NCBI RefSeq assembly: GCF_016798245.1
Contig: NZ_JAEUZA010000001.1
Coordinates: 914,221 to 978,220, forward strand
Length of the DNA stretch: 64,000 nucleotides
Source of the DNA: Alkalicoccobacillus gibsonii
Lineage (GTDB): Bacteria; Bacillota; Bacilli; Bacillales; Bacillaceae_D
Direction: 5' to 3'
Part shown: positions 17,901 to 26,958 of the stretch, piece by piece
Layout: each line of letters begins with the position of its first letter
How positions within the stretch are numbered: position 1 is the first letter of the stretch
The notes under the pieces: model-generated
Told to the model about the DNA's origin: nothing
Database searches by the model: none
What the model saw: only the letters and a program-made list of their open reading frames with translations
Made by a program: the position numbers and the translations under genes

Positions 17901-18023
17901 ATGAGTTATAAAAAAGCTGTCGGATATGCGACAATTCTTCATTCTCTTGGTGGATTAACGAAAGAACAGAAAAGTCAATGGCTCTCTACTCTTTCCAATC
18001 AAAATTCTAAGAAAAAAACGTGA
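17901..18023 (+). CDS. Small protein of 40 aa, unknown
   Basis: ATG follows AAGGAG by nine bases. The product is MSYKKAVGYATILHSLGGLT continuing with KEQKSQWLSTLSNQNSKKKT. It is polar with a helical first half and a Lys-rich tail. A convergent hairpin terminator (18041-18069) follows at once. Good translation signals and compact layout support reality. It is reminiscent of small sporulation-associated peptides but I cannot assign a family. Confidence 0.55.
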   Translation: MSYKKAVGYATILHSLGGLTKEQKSQWLSTLSNQNSKKKT

Positions 18024-18040
18024 GAGTTTAAACAAAAAAA

Positions 18041-18069
18041 ACGAATGTCATTTATACATGACCATTCGT
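18041..18069. terminator. Bidirectional intrinsic terminator
   Basis: ACGAATG/CATTCGT arms with an inner CAT/ATG stem are flanked by an A run and a T run, between the 40-aa gene and cheV. Confidence 0.75.
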
Positions 18070-18087
18070 CTTTTTGTGAGAGTTATC

Positions 18088-18993
18088 CTAACTTAACTGA
18101 AGCGTCGTATCAAGTAATTCGATCAGCTTAACAATATCAGGTTTGCTAATTTGTCCATCTGCTCCAACCGCTTTTCCTTTGTGGAATAGATCTTCAGAAA
18201 TGATAGATGAGAAAATAATAACAGGTGTTTGTTCATAGGTTGGATGTTCTTTGATTCGTTTAGTCAGATGATGTCCATCCATTTGTGGCATTTCTATATC
18301 TGTAATGATAAGGTCTACCTTACTACTGATCGCACCTTGTTCATTAAGTGCATCCCAAGCAAGTTGTCCATTCTCAAATGTTGTTAATTTCGTATAGCCT
18401 GCTTCAGTAAGAGTATCTTGTAACAAATGTCGTAGCACTCCAGAATCCTCGACGATCACAATGTGCTTGCCTCCACGGTCACGGGCAGCTAATGAATGAA
18501 TAGTTGAACGATTCATCCCTGCATCTGGATGGACTTCAACCACAATTTTTTCGTAGTCAAGCATAAAAGCCACATAGTCTTCCATTTTAACAATGCCTGT
18601 AACATGGCTATGCTCGCCTTGAGACAATTCATTCGGTTTTTCAACCTGTCCCCAAGAAACTCGGTGAATTCTAGATACATTATGTACGCGGAACGCTACC
18701 TTTAATTTATTTAATTCGGCCACGATAAATTTATGAGTGATTGTTTGTCCATGGTCGTTCACATCCAGCACTACGGACAAATCAATCAATGGGATGATTT
18801 CATCACGTATTCGAATGACTCCTTCTACATAAGGATGACGATTCGGTGTGGCTGTGACGTCAACAGGCTGAACGATTTCTCTTACCTTTAATACATTAAT
18901 CCCGTACGTCTCTTTTCCAACCTCAAACATAACAAGCTCTAGTTCATTGGTACCACTCTCTAATAGTATATTTGACTGTGACATTTGGGTCAT
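18088..18993 (-). CDS. cheV: Chemotaxis coupling protein CheV
   Basis: Adaptor linking chemoreceptors to the CheA kinase, with its own receiver domain for adaptation. The 301 residues consist of a CheW-like domain (about 15-155; ETYGINVLKVREIV, VEGVIRIRDEIIPLIDL) and a REC domain (about 176-299) with acidic EDS, phospho-Asp232 in IITDIEMP, and the Lys of ISKPD. Length is close to B. subtilis CheV (303). It is monocistronic, and the ATG lies near GGGGG. No other chemotaxis gene is in the window. Confidence 0.96.
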   Translation of the reverse strand: MTQMSQSNILLESGTNELELVMFEVGKETYGINVLKVREIVQPVDVTATPNRHPYVEGVIRIRDEIIPLIDLSVVLDVNDHGQTITHKFIVAELNKLKVAFRVHNVSRIHRVSWGQVEKPNELSQGEHSHVTGIVKMEDYVAFMLDYEKIVVEVHPDAGMNRSTIHSLAARDRGGKHIVIVEDSGVLRHLLQDTLTEAGYTKLTTFENGQLAWDALNEQGAISSKVDLIITDIEMPQMDGHHLTKRIKEHPTYEQTPVIIFSSIISEDLFHKGKAVGADGQISKPDIVKLIELLDTTLQLS

Positions 18994-19100
18994 TTCGTTT
19001 CCCCCGTTTTTATAGACTCTTGCATAGTCGTTCCTTAGCAGACTATCCTCTCTTTTATTTCGGCCGGAACACGTATGAAGTTAAGAAAAAGTTAAAAAAA

Positions 19101-19126
19101 CATCCACTGAAACATTTCAGTGGATG
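19101..19126 (-). terminator. Intrinsic terminator after SurA-N lipoprotein gene
   Basis: Perfect arms CATCCACTGAAA and TTTCAGTGGATG, followed by a seven-T run on the minus strand. Confidence 0.85.
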
Positions 19127-19137
19127 CATACTCCGTC

Positions 19138-19881
19138 TTAAACAAAAATCTCAACTTCATTTTCTTCTCTTAAGTCTTCAAGAATATCATTTGCTGCTTC
19201 AGAGGTTTTTTGTGCTTTCAACTGTTCAACAATTGTATCTTCTACATCTTCAAGAGGGGGAGGTTCCTCTTCTCCTTCTGATGCCGCAATGATCTCTTCA
19301 TAGGTAGATTGAATTTCCTCATCTGAAGGTTCTTCAATTTGAGCCTCTTGCTCAATGTATTTCTGTGGTTTCATACTTTCTTTTATTTGAGCCTTAAACT
19401 CATCAACCGTTAAATCTTGACCACTTAAAATCTCTTCTAAGTCTTCATCTGATTCAAGCTGATACATCGCTTTAATTTGATCAAGTTGTTCATTGACGTC
19501 TTCATCCGTCACTTCAACATCCGCTTCGTTAGAGGCTTGTGTTAAAAGCTCTGTATCCACTAGGAAATTAACAGATTGATCCTTTAACTGCTCATCCACT
19601 TCTGTGGAGGATGGATCTCCTTGCCCACCCATCATCATTTGTTGTTGTTTTGCATTATTGTATTCAACGACAAAGTCGTCTTTTAATAGATCTACCCCAT
19701 TAATTGTCGCAACGACATCTGGTATGTCATCAAAATTTGTTTCGGCGATTTCAGCCTCTTCCGTTTGTGGTTCTGTTTGATCATTTTGACCCTCGGCATT
19801 CTCATCTGTTTCACCGGAGCAAGCCGCTAGTCCTACAGCTAGAGCAAAAGCAGAGATTCCAAGTACAAATTTGTTTTGCAT
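19138..19881 (-). CDS. SurA N-terminal-domain lipoprotein, PrsA-like without PPIase
   Basis: A probable extracytoplasmic foldase-like lipoprotein of 247 residues. The signal peptide ends in lipobox LAAC (about residue 21). A Glu/Gln/Asp-rich linker (about 22-50) follows, then a SurA-N/trigger-factor-like helical chaperone region (VATINGVDLLKDDFVVEY onward). No parvulin catalytic domain is visible, and the protein is very acidic overall, as in alkaliphile surface proteins. The start is the ATG of MQNKFVLG, with AAAGGGG upstream. Role in protein folding is inferred from domain type only. Confidence 0.82.
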   Translation of the reverse strand: MQNKFVLGISAFALAVGLAACSGETDENAEGQNDQTEPQTEEAEIAETNFDDIPDVVATINGVDLLKDDFVVEYNNAKQQQMMMGGQGDPSSTEVDEQLKDQSVNFLVDTELLTQASNEADVEVTDEDVNEQLDQIKAMYQLESDEDLEEILSGQDLTVDEFKAQIKESMKPQKYIEQEAQIEEPSDEEIQSTYEEIIAASEGEEEPPPLEDVEDTIVEQLKAQKTSEAANDILEDLREENEVEIFV

Positions 19882-20074
19882 TTCCTTGACCCCTTTCTTA
19901 ACAAGCATCTAGGGGCAGTGTAACACAGGTTAAACAAGTAATTAAGCGGACATCTAAATAACTACATAAATTGTGTAATCGTCTCAAAAGCAGGCAGGTA
20001 TAAACCCTTGATACAGCACGTCCCAACGCTTGGACTTCCTAAATTATCAAAAATAGTGTGAAATAAAAAAACAG

Positions 20075-21019
20075 TTAATTTGGAAGAGACCTAAGGAAGT
20101 TCTCGCTGCAAAAACGTTTGATTTGTGCATCAGAGTAGTACTTCGTTAACCGTTCTAATAAAGCCGGGTAACACCCAGGATGCTCAAGCCCGTCTACATA
20201 GCTTGAGATCCCATCAAAGTCTGAACCAAAGCCAATCGATTTTTCACCACCTAATGCACATAAGTATTCTATATGACGAATGACATCATCCATCGTTGCT
20301 TCTTCGGTATCAGAGAGAAATTTAGGCAAAAACACTAGTCCCATGTATCGTTCATCACTAAATAACGCCTTCGCCTGCTCATCATTCAAATTTCGTTTAT
20401 GCCCGCAAAGAGCTAATGCATTTGAATGACTAGCAATCACATATTTAGAATATTGTACGGTGTCCCAGAAGCTTTTTTCACTTAAGTGAGAAACATCCGT
20501 TAACAAGCTATGCTTATTATGAGTCTCTATTATTCGCTTGCCGAAATCAGTAATACCCGCTCCTCTTGATTCTTCAATACCATCTGCAACCAGGTTTGCT
20601 TGATTCCACGTTAAGCCTACAGATAAAATCCCCTGTTCAATTAGAAAATGATGTTTCCACTCATCTGAGCCAACGGCGTCCATACCTTCTAATGTCAGAA
20701 TCGCTCCAATCTCACCTTCTTTTAATAATGAGATATCAGACCACTTCGTAATATGCTTCATTTCTTGATAAGGTTCAATAACCTTTTGATGAAATAAATG
20801 AATTTGTTCAAGCACCGCTTGAAACTTTAACTCCTGTTTAACGAATGGCTCAATGAAAATGGCAAAACATTGAAGCTTCACTCCGCCATTTTTTAGTTTT
20901 GTTAACGTCACGTCAAGCTGATTGCTATCTTTAAAAGATTGATTCGGATTCATCCATAATTTTAATAACACATCACAATGTGTATCAATGACATTAGATG
21001 AAGAGAAATTTTGGTTCAT
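20075..21019 (-). CDS. Membrane dipeptidase, peptidase M19
   Basis: Zinc dipeptidase of the renal-dipeptidase family that hydrolyses dipeptides, possibly with D-residues. The 314-residue product has the His-x-Asp metal pair in DTHCDVLLKL, the bridging Glu in LEGMDAVG, the later histidines in DVSHLSE and ASHSNALAL, and the conserved GFGSDFDG. No signal peptide is visible, so it is probably cytosolic. The ATG of MNQNFSS is chosen with AAAGGTG upstream. Single gene, divergent from hsp20. Confidence 0.9.
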   Translation of the reverse strand: MNQNFSSSNVIDTHCDVLLKLWMNPNQSFKDSNQLDVTLTKLKNGGVKLQCFAIFIEPFVKQELKFQAVLEQIHLFHQKVIEPYQEMKHITKWSDISLLKEGEIGAILTLEGMDAVGSDEWKHHFLIEQGILSVGLTWNQANLVADGIEESRGAGITDFGKRIIETHNKHSLLTDVSHLSEKSFWDTVQYSKYVIASHSNALALCGHKRNLNDEQAKALFSDERYMGLVFLPKFLSDTEEATMDDVIRHIEYLCALGGEKSIGFGSDFDGISSYVDGLEHPGCYPALLERLTKYYSDAQIKRFCSENFLRSLPN

Positions 21020-21085
21020 TCCATCAGCACCTTTCAAAGTCTAGTGACATAGACATAATTAGAATGTTTTATTGGAGGAGTTTAC

Positions 21086-21481
21086 ATGAGTGAGCAAAAT
21101 TCGAGCGATTCTAAGAATTCAAGAGGGTATCAAGATGTGATGCGATCCATTGATGATTTCTTTCATCAAACGTATCGTCGATTCCAAGCTCCACCATTGT
21201 TTGCACAATCCATTGCTGTACGCACACAGGAATCACTTGAAGCATTTATTATTTATGCTGAATTACCAGGAGTCGATAAACAATTGATTCATCTAGAAGC
21301 TCTACCTCATGCACTTGCTATCCGAGTGATGTCGAGCGAATCTTCTGAACAATCAGTTGAAAAAGAACGACTTGTGTCCATACCATTCGTTTATGGAGAA
21401 AAGGATATTAAGGCAAATTATAAGGATGGATTATTACGAATTACCATTCATCGACACAGACAATCCATTTCAATTGATTAA
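21086..21481 (+). CDS. Hsp20/alpha-crystallin family protein
   Basis: A small heat-shock-like protein of 131 residues with an alpha-crystallin domain at about 45-128. AELPGVDKQLIHLEA and the C-terminal FVYGEKDIKANYKDGLLRI are its core strands; the motif GLLRITIH replaces the usual GVLTVTIPK. GGAGGAG precedes the ATG. It runs 12 bases into a yppG-like gene, suggesting a sporulation setting comparable to the coat-associated sHSP CotM of B. subtilis. Coat localisation is inference. Confidence 0.85.
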   Translation: MSEQNSSDSKNSRGYQDVMRSIDDFFHQTYRRFQAPPLFAQSIAVRTQESLEAFIIYAELPGVDKQLIHLEALPHALAIRVMSSESSEQSVEKERLVSIPFVYGEKDIKANYKDGLLRITIHRHRQSISID

Positions 21482-21493
21482 GGAGGTTATACA

Positions 21494-21793
21494 ATGATTC
21501 ATTATAATCAAGGCCGACGTAACCAGTACCCTACCTTCCCCACTCAAGGAAGATATCCTTCTTATTATCCCACGCCAGGGAGAAGAATGAGGGCAGGTTT
21601 ACGTCAGCAGCAAACAGGCATGTATTCACAAAATCAAACCGTATCACGAACCGGTTTTATAAAAAAAGCTTTTACATCAGATGATGGTCAATTTGATGTG
21701 TCTAGAACCGCTCAAACGGTTGACCAAGTCATAAAGACCGTTCAACAAGTTTCGCCATATGTTCGAAAAGTAGGCTCTTACTTCTTAAGGTAG
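21494..21793 (+). CDS. yppG: YppG-like protein
   Basis: A 99-residue basic protein. The N-terminal half is rich in Tyr, Pro, Gln, Gly and Arg (HYNQGRRNQYPTFPTQG...). The C-terminal half is the YppG-type domain (FIKKAFTSDDGQFDVSRTAQ, VIKTVQQVSPYVRKVGSYF). AGGAGG precedes the ATG. Composition is typical of spore coat proteins, and the pairing with an Hsp20 gene strengthens that guess. Confidence 0.75.
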   Translation: MIHYNQGRRNQYPTFPTQGRYPSYYPTPGRRMRAGLRQQQTGMYSQNQTVSRTGFIKKAFTSDDGQFDVSRTAQTVDQVIKTVQQVSPYVRKVGSYFLR

Positions 21794-21795
21794 AG

Positions 21796-22107
21796 TTACT
21801 TTAACGTTAAACCATATGCTAAGGTTTGATTTGGATTAATCATCTTTAAACCTTGTGTAGGCTTATAGTCAATGGTTACTCGCGAGCCAATTTCATCGCT
21901 CGCTTTTTTGTTGTAAATAAATTGTTGCCCTGCTTCCTCTACAACTGTATCTTCTGTTTCAATGGGGTCATCTAACTGTAAGTAAAATTCAATCATAGTG
22001 CTGCATTCAAACGTATCTCGTGCCACAACTCGCACCGCTTTCTTTGGTTGGATGGTTTGAAAGTACGATGCTGCTGCCTCTGTAATGATAATATCCAACT
22101 TAAACAC
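21796..22107 (-). CDS. yqkB: HesB-like protein, YqkB family
   Basis: A 103-residue member of the iron-sulfur biosynthesis/HesB fold (LDIIITEAAASYF at the start, VVARDTFECSTMIEF in the middle, MINPNQTLAYGLTLK at the end). Only one Cys is present, so canonical Fe-S scaffold chemistry looks unlikely. It ends two bases from the convergent yppG-like stop with no obvious terminator between them. Confidence 0.75.
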   Translation of the reverse strand: MFKLDIIITEAAASYFQTIQPKKAVRVVARDTFECSTMIEFYLQLDDPIETEDTVVEEAGQQFIYNKKASDEIGSRVTIDYKPTQGLKMINPNQTLAYGLTLK

Positions 22108-22123
22108 CTCTCCTAAAGAAGAC

Positions 22124-23344
22124 TTAAATTAAATCGTTTTGTTCAAATAAATATTCATATGGAATGTCCATGAACATATATAAAGATTCAGAGATAGGAT
22201 ATGCAAATGTGCGAATTTGTTCGTCTCGCTCAATATCCGTATATAAATCAGATAAAATTCCTTTTTTCTCAACATTCATGCGAACAATATTCTCAAGAAA
22301 ATAAGGTCGCCAGCTCCAGTTTTTATATAAACCTTCTTTTTTAAGTTGCCATACGCCTTCTTGATCTTTCTCTACGTTTGAGGATTGCTGAAGACCCTCT
22401 TCATTACAAATGTAAATCCGAAACACATACTCGCTTAAATCCTTTGCGACAGTCAGAATGAGTTCATCCAACGTACCTGTTGTTTTTGTATGTTTTAATG
22501 TAGCACGTAGCGAATGGACTAATTCATTAGATAGTTCAAGCTGTGCTTGCATTTTTTTACGTTCATAGGTAATGAAATGCTGGAAGTCTTTTTGCATTCG
22601 TTCTCTGCAAGAATCCTCTAATACGAATTCCTTTGATGCAGCCAAAAGGTATGGCCCTTGATAATATCGTGCTCCATTACGCCACGCATAGTTTAATTGA
22701 TTAAATGTTGAAATTCCATCAAATAATAATGTCGCTCCAATCTTTCGAGAGAGCATCGTAAGAGATTGATGGACATCTCCATATAGATGAGGAAGAGAAT
22801 CTTGATTTAAAAAGGAAACGTTGACACGAATCACATTTGGATGCAACATTGCAATTTGGTCAATTTGACTACTGCTTTGCCCCACATTGTCAATCCCAAT
22901 CCGAATCCCTAAACTTTGAAGATACGTAAGGACATGTTTAATTTCAGCATAGTAAGAGTGTACATCTTTTTCATCTAATCCTAAAATAATTTGATTATAA
23001 TGGATGGTTTGGTCTTCGATATATGGGTTTATCCGTTGTAAAAAGCTTTCTCCTGAATCTTTGATCAATTGTCTAGCATCATAATTAAAATACATAGCTC
23101 CCTTAAACGATGCAGCAGCGAAATGCTCCAATGCTAACCTTTGCAGGTGATCGTCAAGTTCATTTCGGTACTCAGAGGGAATGGTTTTATCGCCAAAAAA
23201 CCATCCAATTCTTTTAACGCCATCTGATGCATTAAGTCTTGCTACAACTTCGTACCCCACAACAATTTGCTTCTCAGCGTTGAAGATGGGAAGAAAATAA
23301 GGAATGACATTATCTTTTTCCATCATGACATCTAAAGGATCCAT
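22124..23344 (-). CDS. ykuI: EAL-domain protein, YkuI-like, degenerate
   Basis: 406 residues from the ATG after GAGGAGGGG, close to the 407 I recall for B. subtilis YkuI. An EAL domain spans about 10-250 and a YkuI_C PAS-like domain about 255-400. The signature Glu-x-Leu is EVVAR here; the loop normally reading DDFG is DNVG (IGIDNVGQSS), and the later KID is RVN. Loss of these acidic metal ligands argues for c-di-GMP binding or sensing rather than hydrolysis, as proposed for YkuI. Partner unknown; no GGDEF gene is nearby. Confidence 0.85.
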   Translation of the reverse strand: MDPLDVMMEKDNVIPYFLPIFNAEKQIVVGYEVVARLNASDGVKRIGWFFGDKTIPSEYRNELDDHLQRLALEHFAAASFKGAMYFNYDARQLIKDSGESFLQRINPYIEDQTIHYNQIILGLDEKDVHSYYAEIKHVLTYLQSLGIRIGIDNVGQSSSQIDQIAMLHPNVIRVNVSFLNQDSLPHLYGDVHQSLTMLSRKIGATLLFDGISTFNQLNYAWRNGARYYQGPYLLAASKEFVLEDSCRERMQKDFQHFITYERKKMQAQLELSNELVHSLRATLKHTKTTGTLDELILTVAKDLSEYVFRIYICNEEGLQQSSNVEKDQEGVWQLKKEGLYKNWSWRPYFLENIVRMNVEKKGILSDLYTDIERDEQIRTFAYPISESLYMFMDIPYEYLFEQNDLI

Positions 23345-23401
23345 ATGGCCCCTCCTCACACACAACATAATCAGTTAAGTATAGCATATGAGGAAGCAAC
23401 A

Positions 23402-24232
23402 TTACGTTATGAAACGCTTGATTAGCTGCGACGTTTTTTTAGGTTGTTCTTCTGGCACCAAGTGACCTGTTTCAGGTAGTACAGTAAGTGTGGCGTGATG
23501 TAAATCATTAGATAGCTTTTTTCCAATTGATAAGGGAATGAGCGGATCGTTCTCACCCCAAATTATTAAACACCTTTGCTTAATGGAATGTAAATCTTCA
23601 GTGGACATATCCCCTTCACGTTGTCTCATTAAGCATGCAAGAGAATCATAAAATCCTCTTTCCTTAAGTGGTCTTCCGTACTCTAAAACCATTTCATTCG
23701 TTACAGCATTTTTCTTATACATTAATTGATCAATAAACGGTCGACAATCTCTATTTCTGCCCCACGAATAAAGTAAGGTAGAGAAAAAAGGTACATAAGA
23801 AGAATAAACCATGCTTTTTTTCACTCGATGAAAATAGGCAGATGCCGACAGTAAGATGAGTGAATCAATTCGTTCAGGTGTCTGCTTTGCTGTATATAAG
23901 GCTACTTGTCCACCCATTGAATGTCCGATTAATGTTACATGGTTTAATTCATATAATTCCATTAACTCGGTCAGTAAAGTTGCATAGTTTTTAAAATCAT
24001 AACAAAATGTTTTTTCTTTGCCACTCCTCCCGAACCCTGGTAAGTCAAAGCATAATAAATCATATTCCGCAGGCATTGATGGTAGCAGTTGTCTAAAACT
24101 GAAGCTTGATGATAAGAAGCCATGTATAAAAAGCAATGTCCCCTTACACTTTTTAGCAGAATGAAACCATCTTTCTACATATACATGTGTTCCTTGCATA
24201 TATAATGTAGTCTGTTCGCTTTTTCGCTTCAA
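23402..24232 (-). CDS. Alpha/beta-fold hydrolase, YugF-like
   Basis: A 276-residue soluble hydrolase. FIHGFLSSSFSF carries the oxyanion region, DLPGFGRS is a family motif, the nucleophile elbow is GHSMGG (near residue 106), the acid is in WGENDPLIP and the base in GHLVPEEQP. Translation starts at TTG, nine bases after AGGAGG. It resembles YugF-type hydrolases. Substrate unknown. Confidence 0.85.
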   Translation of the reverse strand: MKRKSEQTTLYMQGTHVYVERWFHSAKKCKGTLLFIHGFLSSSFSFRQLLPSMPAEYDLLCFDLPGFGRSGKEKTFCYDFKNYATLLTELMELYELNHVTLIGHSMGGQVALYTAKQTPERIDSLILLSASAYFHRVKKSMVYSSYVPFFSTLLYSWGRNRDCRPFIDQLMYKKNAVTNEMVLEYGRPLKERGFYDSLACLMRQREGDMSTEDLHSIKQRCLIIWGENDPLIPLSIGKKLSNDLHHATLTVLPETGHLVPEEQPKKTSQLIKRFIT

Positions 24233-24301
24233 TGCACGCCACCTCCTGTTCTTTTATACAACTAGGCTTGCCCAAACGATAACACCTTATGAACAAAAAA
24301 A

Positions 24302-24333
24302 TCCGAACCGTTCCACTTGGGAAGCATTCGGAC
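24302..24333 (-). terminator. Intrinsic terminator after metA
   Basis: TCCGAA...TTCGGA arms with an inner TTCC/GGAA stem are followed by seven T residues on the minus strand. Confidence 0.75.
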
Positions 24334-24343
24334 CTTTAACGAT

Positions 24344-25255
24344 TTATGTTGTTAAGTCATAAGGCGTTTCCTGATACACATAATAATTTAACCAGTTTGT
24401 AAACAAGAGGTTTGAATGGGCTCTCCAACGAAGGGCAGGAGGCACCGTTTGATCATTTTCAGGAAAGTAATTTACAGGAGGTTGGATTGCTACCCCTTTA
24501 CTTAAATCTCTTCGATACTCTTCATCTAAAGTCGTCACATCATATTCTGAATGACCCGTCACAAAGATGTGCTTTCCGTCTTTAGATGCTGCCATGTAAA
24601 GACCTGCATCTTTTGATGTGCTTAGAATATCCAGCTCTTGAACGTTCTCAACGTCTTCAATTCTCGTCTCAGTATGTCTAGAATGAGGCGCTAAAAATAC
24701 ATCATCAAACCCGCGAAGTAATTTAATTGGATCTGGATTGACCTCGTGTTCGAAAATACCAAATAATTTTTCATTCATCGGATATTTCTGAATTCCATAG
24801 TGGTGGTAAAGTCCAGCTTGTGCGCCCCAACAAATATGTAAGGTAGACGTTACATTGTCCTTACTCCAATCCATGATCCACTTTAGTTCTTCCCAATAGT
24901 CTACTTCTTCAAAATCAAGCTGCTCCACTGGTGCTCCTGTAATGATCATTCCATCAAATTTACGCTTTTTAATATCATCCATTGTTTTATAAAAAAGCTT
25001 AAGATGGTCTTGTTTCGTATTTTTTGAAACATGTGATGAAGGGTATAAAAAGGATACATCAAGCTGTAATGGCGAATTACTTAATAACCGCAGAATTTGC
25101 GTTTCTGTTGTTTCTTTAACTGGCATCAAATTTAAAATCACAATTGATAGTGGGCGAATGTCCTGACTATAAGCTCTCGATTCGTCCATAATAAATATAT
25201 TCTCAGCATTTAAAATTTCCCTAGCCGGAAGATGATCTGGTATTTTAATTGGCAT
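24344..25255 (-). CDS. metA: Homoserine O-acetyltransferase MetA (MetAA)
   Basis: Activates homoserine for methionine synthesis. The 303-residue protein starts [15 protein letters not shown] with GAGGGGAG upstream. Catalytic Cys142 lies in HICWGAQAG and the His in APHSRHTE. Glu111 (TGAPVEQ) is the residue linked in B. cereus MetA to acetyl-CoA preference; E. coli, which uses succinyl-CoA, has Gly there. Only about 100 bases separate it from the divergent gene, and no S-box (SAM riboswitch) fits in that gap. Confidence 0.95.
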   Translation of the reverse strand: MPIKIPDHLPAREILNAENIFIMDESRAYSQDIRPLSIVILNLMPVKETTETQILRLLSNSPLQLDVSFLYPSSHVSKNTKQDHLKLFYKTMDDIKKRKFDGMIITGAPVEQLDFEEVDYWEELKWIMDWSKDNVTSTLHICWGAQAGLYHHYGIQKYPMNEKLFGIFEHEVNPDPIKLLRGFDDVFLAPHSRHTETRIEDVENVQELDILSTSKDAGLYMAASKDGKHIFVTGHSEYDVTTLDEEYRRDLSKGVAIQPPVNYFPENDQTVPPALRWRAHSNLLFTNWLNYYVYQETPYDLTT

Positions 25256-25376
25256 ATTTGGCTCTCCCCTCAAGATCAATCTTGCTTATTTCTCTATCAT
25301 TTCCTTGTCTATTTATCTTGATAAACGTATCATGAAACGAAGCAATCTGCAATAAACGATGAAAGGATTGAGCAAT

Positions 25377-26045
25377 GTGAATCTCCGCCTAGAGTGGGTC
25401 TACAAGCATCCGAAACGAACAGCACGCCATCAAATGATCTCTGATTACATGAGTGCAAATGAAGCACTCTTACTTGAAGAAGATCTGATAAAGACAGGTC
25501 GATCTGTACATTGTCAGTTTTTTGATGAGGACGACACAAGTTGGACTCGAAAAGAATTACTTACATTTTTAAAGAAAATGGAAACAGAACCCCATCAAGT
25601 GAAAGCTTATGTGGATGGAGGCTATCATAAGGAAACATCTGAGGCTGGACTTGGTATGGCTATTTATTATGAACAAAACGGTCAAAAGTGGCGCTTCAGG
25701 GTAAATGAGCGTATTGATGGGATTGAGGACAATAACGAAGCAGAATATGCTGCACTCGCTTATGTATTTACAATGTTTGAGCATTTAGGCATTCATCATC
25801 AATCAGTAACTATTTATACAGATTCTAAAACGCTTTACCATCAAATGTCCGGAGAATGGCCATGTTATGAAGAAACACTAATACGGTGGGCGGACCGAAT
25901 TGAAGCTAAGGCGAAACACCTTGGGCTGAAACCTACGTATTCATTTATTGGAAGACATCTTAACAAAGAGGCAGATCAACTAGCCTCTCAGGCACTTGAA
26001 GGTATCTTTATTGAAGGAAAGAAAGAACAGACAAAAAAAGGATGA
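25377..26045 (+). CDS. RNase HI-like protein (YpeP/YpdQ type)
   Basis: A 222-residue protein with a C-terminal RNase H fold (about 75-215) and an N-terminal region of about 70 residues. The four acidic catalytic positions appear intact: Asp80 (AYVDGGY), Glu123 (NNEAEY), Asp149 (IYTDSK) and Asp200 (NKEADQLA). B. subtilis YpeP/YpdQ are comparable; reported activities of such proteins are weak or absent. The GTG start is chosen because AAAGGA is eight bases upstream; the upstream ATG has no ribosome site. Confidence 0.8.
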   Translation: MNLRLEWVYKHPKRTARHQMISDYMSANEALLLEEDLIKTGRSVHCQFFDEDDTSWTRKELLTFLKKMETEPHQVKAYVDGGYHKETSEAGLGMAIYYEQNGQKWRFRVNERIDGIEDNNEAEYAALAYVFTMFEHLGIHHQSVTIYTDSKTLYHQMSGEWPCYEETLIRWADRIEAKAKHLGLKPTYSFIGRHLNKEADQLASQALEGIFIEGKKEQTKKG

Positions 26046-26069
26046 ACGTCTTTTTACACGTCCATCCTT
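26038..26069. terminator. Bidirectional terminator
   Basis: AAGGATG..ACGT pairs with ACGT..CATCCTT across the stop of the RNase H-like gene, with an A run before it. The PHP gene ends just beyond. Confidence 0.65.
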
Positions 26070-26073
26070 GAAC

Positions 26074-26934
26074 TTATTTTAATGCTTGTAACACTTGATC
26101 TGCATATTTGTTTTGTAGCCTGGTAACCCCTAGTGGCTCTTGTTTTCGTCCGTACGTCTCATGGTGAAAATCAGATCCGCCTGTCCGGTAAATGGTGTGA
26201 CCTGTTTTTTGCTCCGCTTCTGTACAAAGCGCCTCATACCGTTCTCTGTCTTCAGAGTTATGGTCACGATGATACACTTCTATTCCATCCATATGATATT
26301 CAGTAATCCAATCAATTAATACATGATCAAGACCATAGTATCCTGGATGAGCAACGATTGACAGTCCTCCGACACGATGTGTCCAGTCGATGGCTTCCTG
26401 TATCGTCATTTCCTTCTCTTTTTCAACATAACATGGCTTGCCTTCAGCTAAGTATTGGTCAAATGCCTCAGCGACCGTTTCCACAACCCCATGTCGAACT
26501 AAAACTTTAGCAACGTGCGGACGCCCAATACTCCCACCATCGGCTTCAGCCAATACCTCATCCGCAGAAACACGAACACCAACTGCTGCTAGCTTTGAAA
26601 GCATTTTTGTCATTCTACGTTCACGCATTTCGCGTTGTTTTTTAAGCATTGATAAAAATTCCGAATGAGTAGGATCAACACCAAGCCCAAGCATGTGTAC
26701 ACTCTTTCCTTTATAGACACATGAAAATTCAATTCCAGGAAGGACACGTATGCCAAGCTCTTGACCTACCTCTGTCGCTTCATAAACCCCATCTATCGTA
26801 TCGTGATCAGTTAATGCAATTTGAGTTAGCCCCACCGCATGGCATTTCTCTAAAAGCTGACGAGGGGAATAACCCCCATCAGATGCCGTAGAATGCATAT
26901 GAAAATCACTTGTTGCCGCCTCTGTCTCTCTCAA
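26074..26934 (-). CDS. PHP-domain phosphoesterase
   Basis: A 286-residue metal-dependent phosphoesterase. The metal motifs are FHMHSTASDGGYSP, ALTDHDTIDG, GIEFSC, GRPHVAKVL, VAHPGYY and GSDFHHE. This set matches the family that includes the RNase AM/YciV 5'-3' exonuclease and 3',5'-bisphosphate nucleotidases, so an RNA- or nucleotide-directed activity is likely. It starts at TTG with GAGGGGGAG upstream and follows nadE by 24 bases. Confidence 0.85.
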   Translation of the reverse strand: MRETEAATSDFHMHSTASDGGYSPRQLLEKCHAVGLTQIALTDHDTIDGVYEATEVGQELGIRVLPGIEFSCVYKGKSVHMLGLGVDPTHSEFLSMLKKQREMRERRMTKMLSKLAAVGVRVSADEVLAEADGGSIGRPHVAKVLVRHGVVETVAEAFDQYLAEGKPCYVEKEKEMTIQEAIDWTHRVGGLSIVAHPGYYGLDHVLIDWITEYHMDGIEVYHRDHNSEDRERYEALCTEAEQKTGHTIYRTGGSDFHHETYGRKQEPLGVTRLQNKYADQVLQALK

Positions 26935-26958
26935 GGCTATTCTCCCCCTCGCACTAGA

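Noticed and set aside
20020-20074. Hairpin-like GTCCCAACGCTTGGAC region after the M19 dipeptidase gene
   Set aside because: The stem is short and imperfect, with no T run, so it is not called as a terminator.
25256-25376. Possible SAM riboswitch upstream of metA
   Set aside because: Only about 120 bases lie between the two divergent start codons and no S-box conserved segments were found.
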